DNA from: Rhodoferax sp. U2-2l
GTDB taxonomy: Bacteria; Pseudomonadota; Gammaproteobacteria; Burkholderiales; Burkholderiaceae_C
Length of the DNA stretch: 64,000 nt
NCBI RefSeq assembly: GCF_020594515.1
Contig: NZ_JAJCTH010000014.1
Coordinates: 1 to 64,000 of the forward strand
Direction of reading: 5' to 3'
Positions within the stretch are counted from its first letter, which is position 1, and every line of letters begins with the position of its first letter. The notes beneath the pieces were generated by a model that was given only the letters and a program-made list of their open reading frames with translations, searched no databases and was not told the origin of the DNA. Positions 53,086 through 63,450 of this stretch are shown here, piece by piece. The translations under genes and the position numbers were made by a program.

Positions 53086-56016
53086 ATGTCCAGTATGACC
53101 GTCGCCGAGTTTGCAAACGAACTCAAAAAATCCACCGGCACCTTGCTTGAGCAATTGAAGTCGGCCGGCGTGGCTAAAACAGCCCCGAACGACACCCTGA
53201 CAGAGGCTGACAAACAGCGCCTGCTGGGTTACCTTCAAACCGCCCACGGGACGGCATCGGCTGAGCGCAAGAAGATTACCTTGGTCAAAAAATCGACCAC
53301 GGAAATCAAGCAAGCCGACGCCACCGGCAAGGCCCGTACGATTCAGGTGGAAGTGCGCAAGAAGCGCACTTTTGTCCGCCGCGACGACCCACTGGACACA
53401 CCTGCCGCCGCATCGGCGCCCGAGCAGGTCGAAGAAGATCATGCCAGCGTCGAGCCGCAAATTGATCACGCTGAACTGACCCGCCGGGAAGAAGAAGCGC
53501 GACGTCAGGCCGAGCTGATTCGCCGCCAGGAAGAAGAGTTGGCTGAACGCCGCCGCCTACGTGAGGCCCAGGAGGCCGCCGCCCGCGAGGCTGAACTTGC
53601 CGCCGCCCAGGCCGCCAAGGCGCTGGCGGAACAGCAAAAGGCCCAGGCGCAAAAGGCCGCGGTGCAATCCGAAGCGATGTCTGCACGCAATGAAGCTGCC
53701 GAGGCAGCGATGGCCCAAACCAAAGCCGCCGCTGCCGAAAAAGCGGCGGCGCAGCAGCAGGTTCAAGACAAAGCGAAGGAACAGGCCGCTACCGAGTCGA
53801 AAAATCGTGCCGCTGAAGAGCAGGCACGGGCGGCGGACTTGAACGAGCGTCGCCGAAAAGCGGAAGCCGAAGCTGCCGCCATCCGGCTGATGATGTCGCA
53901 ACCCGGCAAAAAACTCCCACCCAAGAAGGAAGAGCCCCCCAAACCGGTCGTTGAACCTGCCAAGGCGGGTCTCAAGGGCACGCTGCACAAGCCGGCCGGT
54001 AGCCCCACGGCCAAACCGGCTGCGCCAGCCGCACCCGGTACCGCCGCCGCCGCGGGTGCTGGCAAAGAAGTCAAATCCGCCAAGCTGTCCAGCAGCTGGG
54101 CCGGCGATCCTGCCAAGAAGAAGGGGATTCCGACACGCGGTGACACCGGCGCCGGTGCCGGTCGCAGCAGCAACTGGCGTGGCGGGCCGCGTGGCCGCCG
54201 TGGCAGCAATGACCGCGACCGCGATGACCACCACAACCAACCCGCACCGGTGGAAGCGCGCGTGCTGGAAGTGCACGTGCCAGAAACCATCACCGTGGCG
54301 GAACTGGCGCACAAGATGGCGGTCAAGGCTTCTGAAGTGATCAAGCACCTGATGAAGCTCGGGCAGATGGTCACCATCAATCAGCCGCTGGACCAGGACA
54401 CCGCCATGATTCTGGTGGAAGAAATGGGCCACAAAGCCATCGTGGCTGCACTGGACGACCCGGAAGCGTTCACCGACGATGAAGTGTCCTTGCAGCAGGC
54501 TGAGTCGCTGCCGCGCGCACCTGTGGTGACCGTCATGGGCCACGTGGACCACGGTAAAACCTCCTTGCTGGACTACATCCGACGCACCAAAGTGGCCTCG
54601 GGCGAAGCGGGCGGCATCACCCAGCACATTGGCGCTTACCACGTGGAAACTGCGCGGGGCATGGTGTCGTTCCTGGACACCCCTGGCCACGAAGCATTTA
54701 CCGCGATGCGTGCCCGGGGCGCGCAAGCCACTGACATCGTCATTCTGGTGGTGGCAGCCGACGACGGCGTCATGCCGCAGACCAAAGAGGCCATCAAACA
54801 CGCCAAGGCCGCTGGTGTCCCGATCGTGGTGGCCATCACCAAGGCTGACAAGCCCGATGCCAATCCGGAACGTGTGAAGAACGAACTGGTTGTGGAAGAG
54901 GTGATCCCGGAAGAATTCGGCGGCAACTCGCCATTTGTCCCCGTGTCGTCGAAAACCGGCATGGGCATTGACGAGCTGCTGGAACAAGTGTTGCTGCAGG
55001 CCGAGATCCTGGAACTCAAGGCACCGGTACAAGCCATGGCCAAGGGCCTGGTGATTGAAGCGCAGTTGGACAAGGGCCGCGGCCCGGTCGCCACCGTGCT
55101 GGTGCAAAGCGGTACGCTCAAAACGGGTGACGTGGTGCTGGCCGGCCAAACCTTTGGCCGTGTGCGCGCCATGCTGGACGAAAACGGCAAGACCATCAAA
55201 TCGGCAGGCCCCTCCATTCCGGTGGAAATCCAGGGCTTGACCGAAGTGCCACAGGCTGGTGATGAGTTCATGGTGCTGTCTGACGAGCGTCGGGCCCGTG
55301 AAATTGCCACCTACCGTGCCGGCAAGTTCCGCAACACCAAACTGGCCAAACAACAAGCCGCCAAGCTGGAAAACATGTTCACCGACATGACCGCTGGCGA
55401 AGTGAAGATGGTGCCGATCATCGTCAAGGCCGACGTTCAAGGCTCGCAGGAAGCGCTGGCGCAGTCGCTGCTCAAGCTCTCCACCGACGAGATCAAGGTG
55501 CAACTGGTGTATGCCGCCGTGGGTGGCATCAGCGAGTCCGACGTGAACCTGGCCATTGCCGCCAAAGCTGTCATCATCGGCTTCAACACCCGTGCTGATG
55601 CCGGTGCCCGCAAGCTGGCCGAGAACAACGGTGTCGATATTCGTTATTACGACATCATTTACGACGCGGTGGACGACCTGAAACTGGCCATGTCCGGCAT
55701 GCTGACGCCCGACAAGAAGGAAGAAATCATCGGTACGGCCGAAATCCGCCAGATTTTCAAAGTCTCCAAGATCGGATCGATCGCAGGTTGTATGGTCACC
55801 TCAGGCATTGTTCGCCGCACGGCGCGCCTGCGCCTGCTGCGCCAAAACACCGTGGTTTACACCGGCGAACTCGACTCGCTCAAACGTTTCAAGGACGATG
55901 CCAAGGAAGTGCGCGAAGGTTTCGATTGCGGCTTGAACATCAAGAACTACAACGACATCCAAGAGGGTGACGTGCTGGAGTTCTTCGAGATCCGCGAAGT
56001 GGCGCGTACCCTGTAA
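53086..56016 (+). CDS. infB: Translation initiation factor IF-2
   Basis: A 976-residue GTPase that brings initiator tRNA to the ribosome. The N-terminal half is long and low in complexity: a first IF2-N module ([20 protein letters not shown]), an Ala/Glu/Lys/Arg-rich helix (about 120-270), a Pro/Ala/Gly linker, and a second IF2-N module ([20 protein letters not shown]). The G domain begins at about residue 485 (GHVDHGKTS), with DTPGHEAF and TKADKPDA. Domains II-IV follow. It is the main initiation gene of the operon. Confidence 0.97.
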   Translation: MSSMTVAEFANELKKSTGTLLEQLKSAGVAKTAPNDTLTEADKQRLLGYLQTAHGTASAERKKITLVKKSTTEIKQADATGKARTIQVEVRKKRTFVRRDDPLDTPAAASAPEQVEEDHASVEPQIDHAELTRREEEARRQAELIRRQEEELAERRRLREAQEAAAREAELAAAQAAKALAEQQKAQAQKAAVQSEAMSARNEAAEAAMAQTKAAAAEKAAAQQQVQDKAKEQAATESKNRAAEEQARAADLNERRRKAEAEAAAIRLMMSQPGKKLPPKKEEPPKPVVEPAKAGLKGTLHKPAGSPTAKPAAPAAPGTAAAAGAGKEVKSAKLSSSWAGDPAKKKGIPTRGDTGAGAGRSSNWRGGPRGRRGSNDRDRDDHHNQPAPVEARVLEVHVPETITVAELAHKMAVKASEVIKHLMKLGQMVTINQPLDQDTAMILVEEMGHKAIVAALDDPEAFTDDEVSLQQAESLPRAPVVTVMGHVDHGKTSLLDYIRRTKVASGEAGGITQHIGAYHVETARGMVSFLDTPGHEAFTAMRARGAQATDIVILVVAADDGVMPQTKEAIKHAKAAGVPIVVAITKADKPDANPERVKNELVVEEVIPEEFGGNSPFVPVSSKTGMGIDELLEQVLLQAEILELKAPVQAMAKGLVIEAQLDKGRGPVATVLVQSGTLKTGDVVLAGQTFGRVRAMLDENGKTIKSAGPSIPVEIQGLTEVPQAGDEFMVLSDERRAREIATYRAGKFRNTKLAKQQAAKLENMFTDMTAGEVKMVPIIVKADVQGSQEALAQSLLKLSTDEIKVQLVYAAVGGISESDVNLAIAAKAVIIGFNTRADAGARKLAENNGVDIRYYDIIYDAVDDLKLAMSGMLTPDKKEEIIGTAEIRQIFKVSKIGSIAGCMVTSGIVRRTARLRLLRQNTVVYTGELDSLKRFKDDAKEVREGFDCGLNIKNYNDIQEGDVLEFFEIREVARTL

Positions 56017-56033
56017 TCTGACGAGACCTCACC

Positions 56034-56402
56034 GTGCGTCAAAAAGCAGCCGCCCCCAACCGCGCCTTCAAGGTCGCTGACCAGATCCAGCGCGATCTGA
56101 CCGAACTGATCGCCCGCGAGTTGAAAGACCCGCGCGTGGGCATGGTCACGATTCAGGGCGTGGAAGTCACGCCCGATTACGCCCACGCCAAGGTGTTTTT
56201 CAGCCTGCTGGCCGGTGATGTGAAAGCCTGCACCGAAGGCCTGAACCAGGCTGCAGGCTTTTTACGCGCTGGTTTGTTCAAACGCCTGCACATCCACACG
56301 GTGCCGACCCTGCACTTTGTGTTTGATCAGACGCCTGAACGTGCAGCCGACATGAACGCGCTGATTGCACGTGCCGTGGCATCGCGAGCCAAGGACGATT
56401 AA
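56034..56402 (+). CDS. rbfA: Ribosome-binding factor A
   Basis: A 122-residue KH-type protein that helps 16S rRNA 5'-end maturation. Typical parts are [41 protein letters not shown] and HAKVFFSLL, and the end [17 protein letters not shown]. The start is GTG; no ATG fits. It lies between infB and truB in the standard order. Confidence 0.94.
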   Translation: MRQKAAAPNRAFKVADQIQRDLTELIARELKDPRVGMVTIQGVEVTPDYAHAKVFFSLLAGDVKACTEGLNQAAGFLRAGLFKRLHIHTVPTLHFVFDQTPERAADMNALIARAVASRAKDD

Positions 56403-56404
56403 GC

Positions 56405-57355
56405 ATGACCACAGCGCCGCGTGCACGGGTTGCAAGGCGCCCCGTGCATGGGGTGCTGCTGCTGGACAAGCCACTGGGCTGGTCCAGCAACGATATTTTG
56501 CAGAAGGTGAAATGGCTGTTGCGCGCTGAAAAGGCGGGGCACACCGGCACGCTGGACCCGCTGGCCAGTGGCGTGTTGCCTCTGTGTTTTGGGGCAGCGA
56601 CCAAGTTCAGTCAACTGCAACTGGATGCGGACAAGTCTTACCAAGCCGTGATGTGCCTGGGTGTGAAAACCAGCACGGCAGACGCTGAAGGCGAGGTGAT
56701 TGAAACCCGTCCCGTGTCGGTTTCTGCGCAAGACGTGGCACGCGTCGCGGTGCAATTTACCGGGCCCATCAGCCAGTTGCCGCCGATGCACAGTGCGCTG
56801 AAGAAGGACGGCAAGGCCTTGTACGAGTACGCCCGAGCCGGGGTCGACGTCGAACGCACGCCGCGAGCGGTCACGATCCACCAGCTGGCCATGGCGCTCA
56901 GTCTTGACAGTCAAGGGCGACAAGCGATTGATTTGGACGTGACTTGCAGCAAGGGAACTTACATCCGCACCTTGGGTGAAGACATTGGCGAAGCATTGGG
57001 TTGTGGCGCACATCTGAGCGCGCTGCGCCGCGTGGCCACGGGTGCTTACCACGTGGCGCAGTGCGTCACCTTGGCCGACCTGGAAGCCATGAGTGAGCCA
57101 GAGCGTCTGGCTTGCCTGTTGCCGGTGTCGTCCTTGTTGGCTGATCACACGGTAGTCACGCTGGACGACGACAATGCCGCCAGGTTTTCCAACGGCTTGC
57201 GGCGCCGAGGCCCTTGGCCAGACGCGTCGAAGGTGGCGGTTTATGCAGAAAAAGGTCAGGTGCTGCTGGGTACAGCGCAGGTGGTGGCCGGTGAATTGAT
57301 CCCCGGTCGGCTGCTGAGCCAGACCGACATTGAACAAATGACTCAAGCTATTTAA
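56405..57355 (+). CDS. truB: tRNA pseudouridine-55 synthase TruB
   Basis: A 316-residue enzyme that makes pseudouridine 55 in tRNAs. The catalytic aspartate is Asp51 in HTGTLDPLASGVLPLCFG. Other marks are KSYQAVMCLGVKTSTADAEG, VTCSKGTYIRTLGEDIGEAL and a C-terminal PUA-like part. It starts two bases after the rbfA stop. Confidence 0.95.
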   Translation: MTTAPRARVARRPVHGVLLLDKPLGWSSNDILQKVKWLLRAEKAGHTGTLDPLASGVLPLCFGAATKFSQLQLDADKSYQAVMCLGVKTSTADAEGEVIETRPVSVSAQDVARVAVQFTGPISQLPPMHSALKKDGKALYEYARAGVDVERTPRAVTIHQLAMALSLDSQGRQAIDLDVTCSKGTYIRTLGEDIGEALGCGAHLSALRRVATGAYHVAQCVTLADLEAMSEPERLACLLPVSSLLADHTVVTLDDDNAARFSNGLRRRGPWPDASKVAVYAEKGQVLLGTAQVVAGELIPGRLLSQTDIEQMTQAI

Positions 57356-57366
57356 GAAAGTGAACC

Positions 57367-59193
57367 ATGGCTCATAAACAAATCCGAAACATTGCGATCA
57401 TCGCCCACGTTGACCACGGCAAAACCACCATGGTGGACCAGTTGCTGCGCCAGTCCGGCACCTTTGCCGAGCACGAAAAAGTGGTGGACACGGTGATGGA
57501 CAACAACGCGATTGAAAAAGAGCGTGGTATCACGATTCTGGCCAAAAACTGCGCGGTGACCTGGGAAGGTACTCACATCAACATCGTTGACACCCCCGGC
57601 CACGCCGACTTCGGCGGCGAGGTGGAACGCGCCTTGAGCATGGTGGACGGTGTGGTGCTGCTGATCGACGCCCAGGAAGGCCCGATGCCGCAAACCCGTT
57701 TTGTGACCAAAAAGGCACTGGCCCTCGGGCTGAAGCCGATTCTGGTGGTCAACAAGGTGGACAAGCCCGGTGCGCGCCCGGACTTTGTGATCAACGCCGC
57801 TTTCGACCTCTTTGACAAGTTGGGTGCCACCGACGAGCAGCTGGACTTTCCCGTGGTGTACGCCTCGGGCATCAACGGCTGGTCGTCCCTGGTGGAAGGC
57901 GGCCAGGGCGAGCAGTGGGGCCCCGACATGTCGGCCCTGTTCAACACCATTCTGGAACACGTGCCGCACCAGTTGGGTGACCCCAAGGCGCCTCTGCAGC
58001 TGCAGATTTCAGCGCTGGACTTTTCCACGTTTGTCGGCCGCATTGGCGTGGGTCGCATCAGCCAGGGCACGCTCAAGCCCATGATGGACGTGGTGGTCAT
58101 GGAAGGCCCGGATGGCAAGGCCATCAAAGGTCGCGTCAACCAGGTGCTGACGTTCCAGGGGCTGGAGCGTGTGCAGACCGACGAGGCCGGCCCGGGCGAA
58201 ATCGTGTTGATCAACGGCATTCCCGACATTGGCATTGGCGTGACGGTGACCGACCCCGTCAACCCCGCGCCGCTGCCCATGCTGAAGGTGGATGAGCCCA
58301 CCCTGACGATGAACTTCTGCGTCAACACCAGCCCGCTGGCCGGTCGCGAAGGTAAATATGTCACCAGCCGTCAGATCTGGGACCGTCTGCAAAAAGAACT
58401 GCAGCACAACGTGGCGTTGCGCGTCAAGGAAACCGACGAAGAAGGCATTTTTGAAGTCATGGGCCGGGGCGAATTGCACCTGACCATCCTTTTGGAAAAC
58501 ATGCGCCGTGAAGGGTATGAGCTGGCTGTGAGCAAGCCGCGCGTGGTGTTCAAGGACATCAACGGCGAAAAACATGAGCCCATCGAACTGGTGACCGCTG
58601 ATATTGAAGAAACGCATCAGGGTGGCGTGATGCAGGCTTTGGGCGAGCGCAAGGGCGAGCTGTTCAACATGGACCCGGATGGCCGTGGCCGCGTGCGCTT
58701 GGAATACCGCATTCCGGCACGGGGCCTGATCGGTTTCACCAACGAGTTTTTGAACCTGACCCGGGGTACCGGCCTGATCTCCAACATTTTTGACTGCTAC
58801 GAGCCGCACAAGGGTGACATCGGCGGCCGTAAAAACGGTGTGTTGATCTCGATGGACGATGGTGAAATTTTCACCTACGCCCTGGGCAAGCTCGATGACC
58901 GCGGCCGCATGTTTGTGCGCGCCAATGACCCGGTGTATGAAGGCATGATTGTGGGCATCCACAGCCGTGACAATGACCTGGTGGTCAATGCCACGCGCAC
59001 CAAGCAGCTGACCAACTTCCGCGTGTCTGGCAAGGAAGACGCGATCAAGATCACGCCACCCATCGAGCTGACGCTGGAATACGGTGTGGAATTCATCGAG
59101 GACGACGAACTGGTTGAGATCACCCCCAAGAGCGTGCGTCTGCGCAAGCGTCACCTCAAGGAAAGCGACCGCAAGAAGGCCAGCCGCTCCTAA
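57367..59193 (+). CDS. typA: Ribosome-associated GTPase TypA/BipA
   Basis: A 608-residue translational GTPase of the EF-G superfamily linked to ribosome assembly and stress. The G domain shows [41 protein letters not shown] and [13 protein letters not shown] beta-barrel, two EF-G-like domains and the BipA-specific C-terminal part (ENTHSRD-like [18 protein letters not shown]) follow. The last residues are basic. It follows truB by 11 bases and may share its transcript. Confidence 0.96.
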   Translation: MAHKQIRNIAIIAHVDHGKTTMVDQLLRQSGTFAEHEKVVDTVMDNNAIEKERGITILAKNCAVTWEGTHINIVDTPGHADFGGEVERALSMVDGVVLLIDAQEGPMPQTRFVTKKALALGLKPILVVNKVDKPGARPDFVINAAFDLFDKLGATDEQLDFPVVYASGINGWSSLVEGGQGEQWGPDMSALFNTILEHVPHQLGDPKAPLQLQISALDFSTFVGRIGVGRISQGTLKPMMDVVVMEGPDGKAIKGRVNQVLTFQGLERVQTDEAGPGEIVLINGIPDIGIGVTVTDPVNPAPLPMLKVDEPTLTMNFCVNTSPLAGREGKYVTSRQIWDRLQKELQHNVALRVKETDEEGIFEVMGRGELHLTILLENMRREGYELAVSKPRVVFKDINGEKHEPIELVTADIEETHQGGVMQALGERKGELFNMDPDGRGRVRLEYRIPARGLIGFTNEFLNLTRGTGLISNIFDCYEPHKGDIGGRKNGVLISMDDGEIFTYALGKLDDRGRMFVRANDPVYEGMIVGIHSRDNDLVVNATRTKQLTNFRVSGKEDAIKITPPIELTLEYGVEFIEDDELVEITPKSVRLRKRHLKESDRKKASRS

Positions 59194-59233
59194 GCGGTCA
59201 GCGCCGGGGCGTGTGCGGGTGGTCGCTGACCGC
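59194..59233 (+). terminator. Stem-loop after typA
   Basis: GCGGTCAGCG directly after the typA stop is matched by CGCTGACCGC at 59224-59233, leaving a 20-base loop. There is no T run, so it is either a weak terminator or a 3'-end stabiliser. Confidence 0.45.
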
Positions 59234-59337
59234 CGCACATGGCCCGGCAGCGGATCAAGTTTCGGGCGAGCCCATGGCGGGGTTGCCTGACAACGCCCAG
59301 CCACGCCAACTGCCCAGCATTGCTGTCAAGGTACACA

Positions 59338-60213
59338 TTGAAGCTCAGTCACAACCGGGCCGTGTTGCTGATGGTGGCGGTGACCCTGATGTGGGCCACC
59401 GCGGGTGTGGTCACACGCCATCTGGAACACGCGCAAAAGTTTGAAGTCACGTTCTGGCGCAGCTTCTTCACGATGCTGAGCCTGCTGCTCATCCTGCCCC
59501 TGATACGAGGGCGGGGCGTGTTTGCCCGCATGCGTCACGGCGGCGCCGCGCTGTGGATTTCCGGCCTGTGCTGGGCTGGTATGTTCACGTTTTTCATGGT
59601 GGCGATCATGTTGACCACGGTGGCCAACGTGCTGGTCACCATGTCGCTGGTCCCGCTGTTCACCGCGCTGTCGGCACGCATCTTCATTGGTCATCGCGTC
59701 CTGGCTCGCACCTGGGTGGCCATTGGCGTGGCAGGTTTTGGCATTGCCTACATGTACGCCAACCAGTTGGGACAGGGCGTCAGCATGGCGGGCACCCTGG
59801 TGGCGCTGTGTGTCCCCATCGCTGGTGCGGCCAACTGGACCGTCACCCAGCATTCCCACGCGCAAGGACACGATGTGGACCTGATTCCCGCCGTGCTGAT
59901 AGGCGCCGTCTTGTCGTCACTGATCACCTTGCCGCTGGCCTGGCCGTTTCAGGCATCCAGCCATGACCTGGTGTTGCTGGCGGGGCTGGGGCTCGGTCAA
60001 TTGGCCATTCCGTGTGTGCTGGCGGTCGTCTGTACCAAGGTGTTGAAAGCACCCGAGGTGGCGTTGCTGGGGCTGCTGGAAGTGATTTTTGGGATTTTGC
60101 TGGCTTGGGTTGGCGCGGGCGAAGTACCTGGCCATGATGTGTTGGTTGGCGGCACGCTGGTCATTGGTGCGTTGGTGGCCAACGAGGTTGTTTCCTGGAG
60201 GAACAGGGCATGA
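59338..60213 (+). CDS. DMT/EamA-family transporter
   Basis: A 291-residue integral membrane protein with about ten hydrophobic segments in two EamA halves (VLLMVAVTLMWATAGVVTRH; later half from about LVALCVPIAGAANWTVTQ, and VALLGLLEVIFGILLAWVGA). The class exports small metabolites; the substrate is not known. The start was set at TTG with AAGG six bases upstream, because the extra 33 residues encoded from 59239 do not look like a transporter N terminus. It overlaps the next gene by four bases. Confidence 0.85.
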   Translation: MKLSHNRAVLLMVAVTLMWATAGVVTRHLEHAQKFEVTFWRSFFTMLSLLLILPLIRGRGVFARMRHGGAALWISGLCWAGMFTFFMVAIMLTTVANVLVTMSLVPLFTALSARIFIGHRVLARTWVAIGVAGFGIAYMYANQLGQGVSMAGTLVALCVPIAGAANWTVTQHSHAQGHDVDLIPAVLIGAVLSSLITLPLAWPFQASSHDLVLLAGLGLGQLAIPCVLAVVCTKVLKAPEVALLGLLEVIFGILLAWVGAGEVPGHDVLVGGTLVIGALVANEVVSWRNRA

Positions 60214-61361
60214 AGGCTGAGGTGACGGAAGTGCTGACAGACATCCGAGGTCAGGTCGGGTTCATCACCCTGCATCGGCCCGGCGCGTTGAACGCCCTGA
60301 GCTTGCAGATGATCCGCGACCTGACGCTGTGCCTGCTGGCCTGGCGCGACGATGATCGGGTGCAGGCCGTGGCGATTCGTGGCAGCAACAAAGCCGGGCC
60401 GTTTGGCGCGTTTTGCGCTGGTGGCGACATCCGCTTTTTTCATCAGGCCCTGTTGTCCGGCGACCCCAGAGCCGAGGATTTTTTCACCGAAGAATACACC
60501 CTCAACCACCTGATCCAGACCTATCCCAAGCCCTACGTGGCCTTCATGGATGGCGTGGTCATGGGGGGCGGCATGGGGCTTTGCCAAGGCCAAGCCTGGG
60601 CTGCCCGGCAATCGCCATCTGCGCGTGGCCAGGGCGGAAAAATACGTTGGGTGACGGCCCGCACCAAAATGGCCATGCCCGAGACCTTGATCGGCTTGTT
60701 TCCGGACGTGGCGGGCGGTTATTTTTTAAGCCGCTGCCCGGGCCACACCGGTGAATGGCTGGCACTCACCGGAACCACGCTCGGCGCAACAGATGCCATC
60801 GCTTTGGGGCTGGCGGATCATTGCCTGGCAGTGGATCAGCAAGCCGCAGCCTGGGAGGCCTTGGGCCGTGTCAACGTGGCCAACCCGCAGCAGCTGGAAC
60901 AATGGGTGACTGCATATTCGATCGCTGTCAGCGCAGATCATCTAAAGACCAGAGACCAAATTGACCATTATTTTTCGATGGACTCTGTCACCCGCATGGT
61001 GCAGGCTCTGGAGGCTGCCAGCACGGACTGGGCGCAGCAAACCGCTGCCTTGTTGCGCCAGCGCTCGCCCTTGATGCTGCACGTGACGCTGGAACAGATC
61101 CGCCGCGCCCGCCACCTGAGCTTGGCCGACGATTTGCGTTTGGAGCGCAACATGGTGCGGCACTGCTTTTTGCCGGCCCATCTGGGCCGCAGCGGTGCAC
61201 AGACCGAAACTGCCGAGGGTGTCCGCGCGCTCGTCATCGACAAAGACAACGCGCCGCAATGGCAACCAGCCCGCATTGAAGATGTCACGCCCGAGATGGT
61301 GCAGCCGTTTTTTGACAGCCCCTGGCCGCCTCACAGCCACCCGTTGCGCGATCTGGCTTGA
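60210..61361 (+). CDS. Enoyl-CoA hydratase/3-hydroxyisobutyryl-CoA hydrolase-like enzyme
   Basis: A 383-residue crotonase-family protein of the longer hydrolase type used in valine breakdown. The oxyanion-hole segments are AFCAGGDIRFF and MDGVVMGGGMGLCQGQ, and the catalytic region is AMPETLIGLFPDVAGGYFLS. Between these lie about 15 residues (AWAARQSPSARGQGGK) that the family usually lacks, perhaps a small insertion or two compensating frameshifts. The substrate is not certain; no other valine genes are in view. The ATG overlaps the transporter stop. Confidence 0.83.
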   Translation: MKAEVTEVLTDIRGQVGFITLHRPGALNALSLQMIRDLTLCLLAWRDDDRVQAVAIRGSNKAGPFGAFCAGGDIRFFHQALLSGDPRAEDFFTEEYTLNHLIQTYPKPYVAFMDGVVMGGGMGLCQGQAWAARQSPSARGQGGKIRWVTARTKMAMPETLIGLFPDVAGGYFLSRCPGHTGEWLALTGTTLGATDAIALGLADHCLAVDQQAAAWEALGRVNVANPQQLEQWVTAYSIAVSADHLKTRDQIDHYFSMDSVTRMVQALEAASTDWAQQTAALLRQRSPLMLHVTLEQIRRARHLSLADDLRLERNMVRHCFLPAHLGRSGAQTETAEGVRALVIDKDNAPQWQPARIEDVTPEMVQPFFDSPWPPHSHPLRDLA

Positions 61362-61418
61362 CACCCGCCGGGGAGACGGGCCCAGCGCCGGCCCGCTTCA
61401 GCGACCGCGCTGCCCAGC

Positions 61419-61892
61419 TTAGCGTTGGCGTGACTTCATGGCGCGCTCCACCTCGCGCTTGCCTTCGCGGTCCTTGATGGTGTCGCGTTTGTCATGCTCG
61501 GCCTTGCCTTTGGCCAGGGCAATGTCACATTTGATTTTGCCGGCCTTCCAGTGCAGGTTGATCGGCACCAGCGTGTAGCCTTTTTGCTCTACCTTGCCAA
61601 TCAGCCGCTTGATTTCCTCGCGGTGCATCAACAGCTTTTTGGTGCGCTGCTTGTCCGGGCTGATGTGGGTGGAGGCGGTGCCCAGCGGCTGAATTTGCAG
61701 CCCGATGATGAACAACTCGCCGTTGCGGATGACCACATAGCCGTCGGTCAATTGCACCTTGCCCTCGCGCAGGGATTTGACCTCCCAGCCTTCGAGCACG
61801 ATGCCGGCCTCAAACCGCTCCTCAAAAAAATAGTTGAATGCGGCTTTTTTGTTGTCAGCGATGCGGGATGCGGTGTCGGGTTTTTTGGCCAT
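61419..61892 (-). CDS. smpB: tmRNA-binding protein SmpB
   Basis: A 157-residue partner of tmRNA in rescuing stalled ribosomes. It shows [57 protein letters not shown] and a basic tail ([20 protein letters not shown]). The start is the ATG before AKKPDTASR; an earlier ATG would add 19 unusual residues. It is divergent from ratA, the usual arrangement. Confidence 0.95.
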   Translation of the reverse strand: MAKKPDTASRIADNKKAAFNYFFEERFEAGIVLEGWEVKSLREGKVQLTDGYVVIRNGELFIIGLQIQPLGTASTHISPDKQRTKKLLMHREEIKRLIGKVEQKGYTLVPINLHWKAGKIKCDIALAKGKAEHDKRDTIKDREGKREVERAMKSRQR

Positions 61893-61934
61893 GAGGGAGA
61901 GCTTGAGTGGGAAAGAATGCGAACCAGGCTTGAC

Positions 61935-61940
61935 TACAAT
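61935..61940 (+). promoter_or_regulatory. Candidate -10 element of ratA
   Basis: TACAAT stands 20 bases before the ratA ATG in the smpB-ratA divergent gap. No clear -35 at the usual distance. Confidence 0.35.
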
Positions 61941-61960
61941 CCCGCGCAAAACTCCATTCT

Positions 61961-62398
61961 ATGAAAACTGTCAAAAAGTCCGTTTTAATCTGGTACAGCC
62001 CCGCAGAAATGTACCGCTTGGTGGTGGACGTGGATGCGTATCCCCAGTTCTTGCCCTGGTGCGACAAAGGCCGTGTCGTTACGCTTGAAGAAAACGGGAT
62101 GGTGGCTGAAATTGGTATCGCTTTCGGCGGCATACACCAGACCTTTACCACCCGAAACGTGCATGTGGACAACCAACAAGTGGTCATCAAGTTGGTGAAC
62201 GGACCTTTTTCCAAACTGGAAGGTGAGTGGAATTTTGTTGCCCTTGGGGATGAACAACGTGCCTGCCGAGTTGAGCTGGTGCTGAGTTACGGCTTCGACA
62301 CCACCCTGGGCAGGCTGGTGAGCCCGGTGTTTGACAAGATCGCCAGCAACATGGTGGATGCGTTCATCAAACGCGCCAAGCAGGTCTACGGCGAGTAG
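61961..62398 (+). CDS. ratA: RatA-type START/SRPBCC-domain protein
   Basis: A 145-residue protein of the RatA/Coq10 family. The fold is seen in VLIWYSPAEMYRLVVDVDAY with PQFLPWC, and in FDTTLGRLVSPVFDKIASN near the end. In Escherichia coli RatA has been described as inhibiting 70S ribosome assembly, while the Coq10 branch binds ubiquinone; sequence alone does not decide. It precedes the RnfH gene by nine bases, the conserved pairing, and is divergent from smpB. Confidence 0.9.
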   Translation: MKTVKKSVLIWYSPAEMYRLVVDVDAYPQFLPWCDKGRVVTLEENGMVAEIGIAFGGIHQTFTTRNVHVDNQQVVIKLVNGPFSKLEGEWNFVALGDEQRACRVELVLSYGFDTTLGRLVSPVFDKIASNMVDAFIKRAKQVYGE

Positions 62399-62407
62399 GC
62401 CCACGCC

Positions 62408-62737
62408 ATGCAGGTTTGGGTTGTGTATGCACCGCAGGCGCGCCAGGTTGAGCAGGTCGCGTTGAACCTGCCAGACGCGGCCACCGCCATCGACGCGCTG
62501 CGATGCAGCGGCCTGTTGGCACGGTTTCCTGAACTCGATATGCAGGACGCCATCGTGGGCGTTTGGGGCAGCCAAGTGAGCCTGGGTCACGTCTTGCGTG
62601 AATTTGACCGGGTAGAGGTTTACCGGCCGTTGCGCGTTGACCCCAAAGTGGCGCGGCGGGAGCGTTTTGTTAAGCAGGGTGCCCGTGCTGCCGGGCTATT
62701 TGTCAAAAAACGCCCGGGGGCCAAAGCCGGTTATTGA
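62408..62737 (+). CDS. rnfH: RnfH/RatB-family ubiquitin-like protein
   Basis: A 109-residue protein with a beta-grasp, ubiquitin-like fold. Marks are VWVVYAPQARQVEQVALNLP, VGVWGSQVSLGHVLREFDRV and EVYRPLRVDPKVARRERF, the family signature. The function is not known. It forms an operon with ratA. Confidence 0.9.
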   Translation: MQVWVVYAPQARQVEQVALNLPDAATAIDALRCSGLLARFPELDMQDAIVGVWGSQVSLGHVLREFDRVEVYRPLRVDPKVARRERFVKQGARAAGLFVKKRPGAKAGY

Positions 62738-62761
62738 TGCAGGCCCAGCCCAGCCGACTGT

Positions 62762-63298
62762 TTATTTGCAATCAGAGTCAATGACAGCCTGAATGCGCTG
62801 CAACTCGGTCGCTCGGGCGAGATCGTCAACAATTTCACGCTCGCCTTGCTTGTTCACCCGCGCCAAGCGCATGCCTGACTCGTAACTGGCCTTGGCATCC
62901 CGGGCGCGGGAGCAGTTGTCAGCTTTGACTTTTGCCAGCTTGTCTTCTTCGGCCTTGCGTTTGGCAGCTTCTTCCTGCTCGACCTTCTTCTTTTTGTCAG
63001 CCAGGTCTTTGTCGACGCCACTGGCTTTGGGCGCACTGGCAGCGCTTTGAGTACCCGCTGCAGCAGGGCTCGGTGCGGCTGGTTGAACAGTTTGGTCAGC
63101 GTCCACATTCACTGGCGGTACACCAGCTCTGGACCCACCGGGCCGTTTGACAATCTGCTTATCCGGCACGCCGGGCGGCGGCGCACGGTCACTGAACACC
63201 ATGCGACCATCCTTGTCCAGCCACTGCCACTGGGCCTGGGCGCCGGTGGACAGCAGCACTGCCGCAACGAGCAAGATGGATCCGATGATTGGTTTCAT
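62762..63298 (-). CDS. DUF4124-domain periplasmic protein
   Basis: A 178-residue protein of unknown function. A signal peptide (IIGSILLVAAVLLSTGAQAQ) leads to a DUF4124 domain (WQWLDKDGRMVFSDRAPPPG). A Pro/Ala/Ser linker and a Lys/Glu-rich helix (about 95-130) follow, and the C terminus has two cysteines (DNCSRARDAK and DSDCK). The start is the ATG before the signal; the frame stays open upstream. Confidence 0.85.
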   Translation of the reverse strand: MKPIIGSILLVAAVLLSTGAQAQWQWLDKDGRMVFSDRAPPPGVPDKQIVKRPGGSRAGVPPVNVDADQTVQPAAPSPAAAGTQSAASAPKASGVDKDLADKKKKVEQEEAAKRKAEEDKLAKVKADNCSRARDAKASYESGMRLARVNKQGEREIVDDLARATELQRIQAVIDSDCK

Positions 63299-63423
63299 GG
63301 GCGCCAAGTTTATGCCAGCCGATGCCTGGTGTGCCACTTTCGGTGCGTGATCGCCACAGGTGATCCCCAGTCGGGCTGTCAAGGGCGGTCACAGGCCGCC
63401 CGAGCTGGGTGAGCTGGCCCAGA

Positions 63424-63429
63424 TACAAT
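63424..63429 (+). promoter_or_regulatory. Candidate -10 element of guaB
   Basis: TACAAT lies 21 bases before the guaB ATG, in the divergent gap with the DUF4124 gene. No convincing -35 is present. Confidence 0.35.
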
Positions 63430-63450
63430 TGACGATTTGGAGCTTTAACC

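Noticed and set aside
53557-55503. Long minus-strand open frame opposite infB
   Set aside because: It mirrors the biased infB sequence and has no recognisable protein features.
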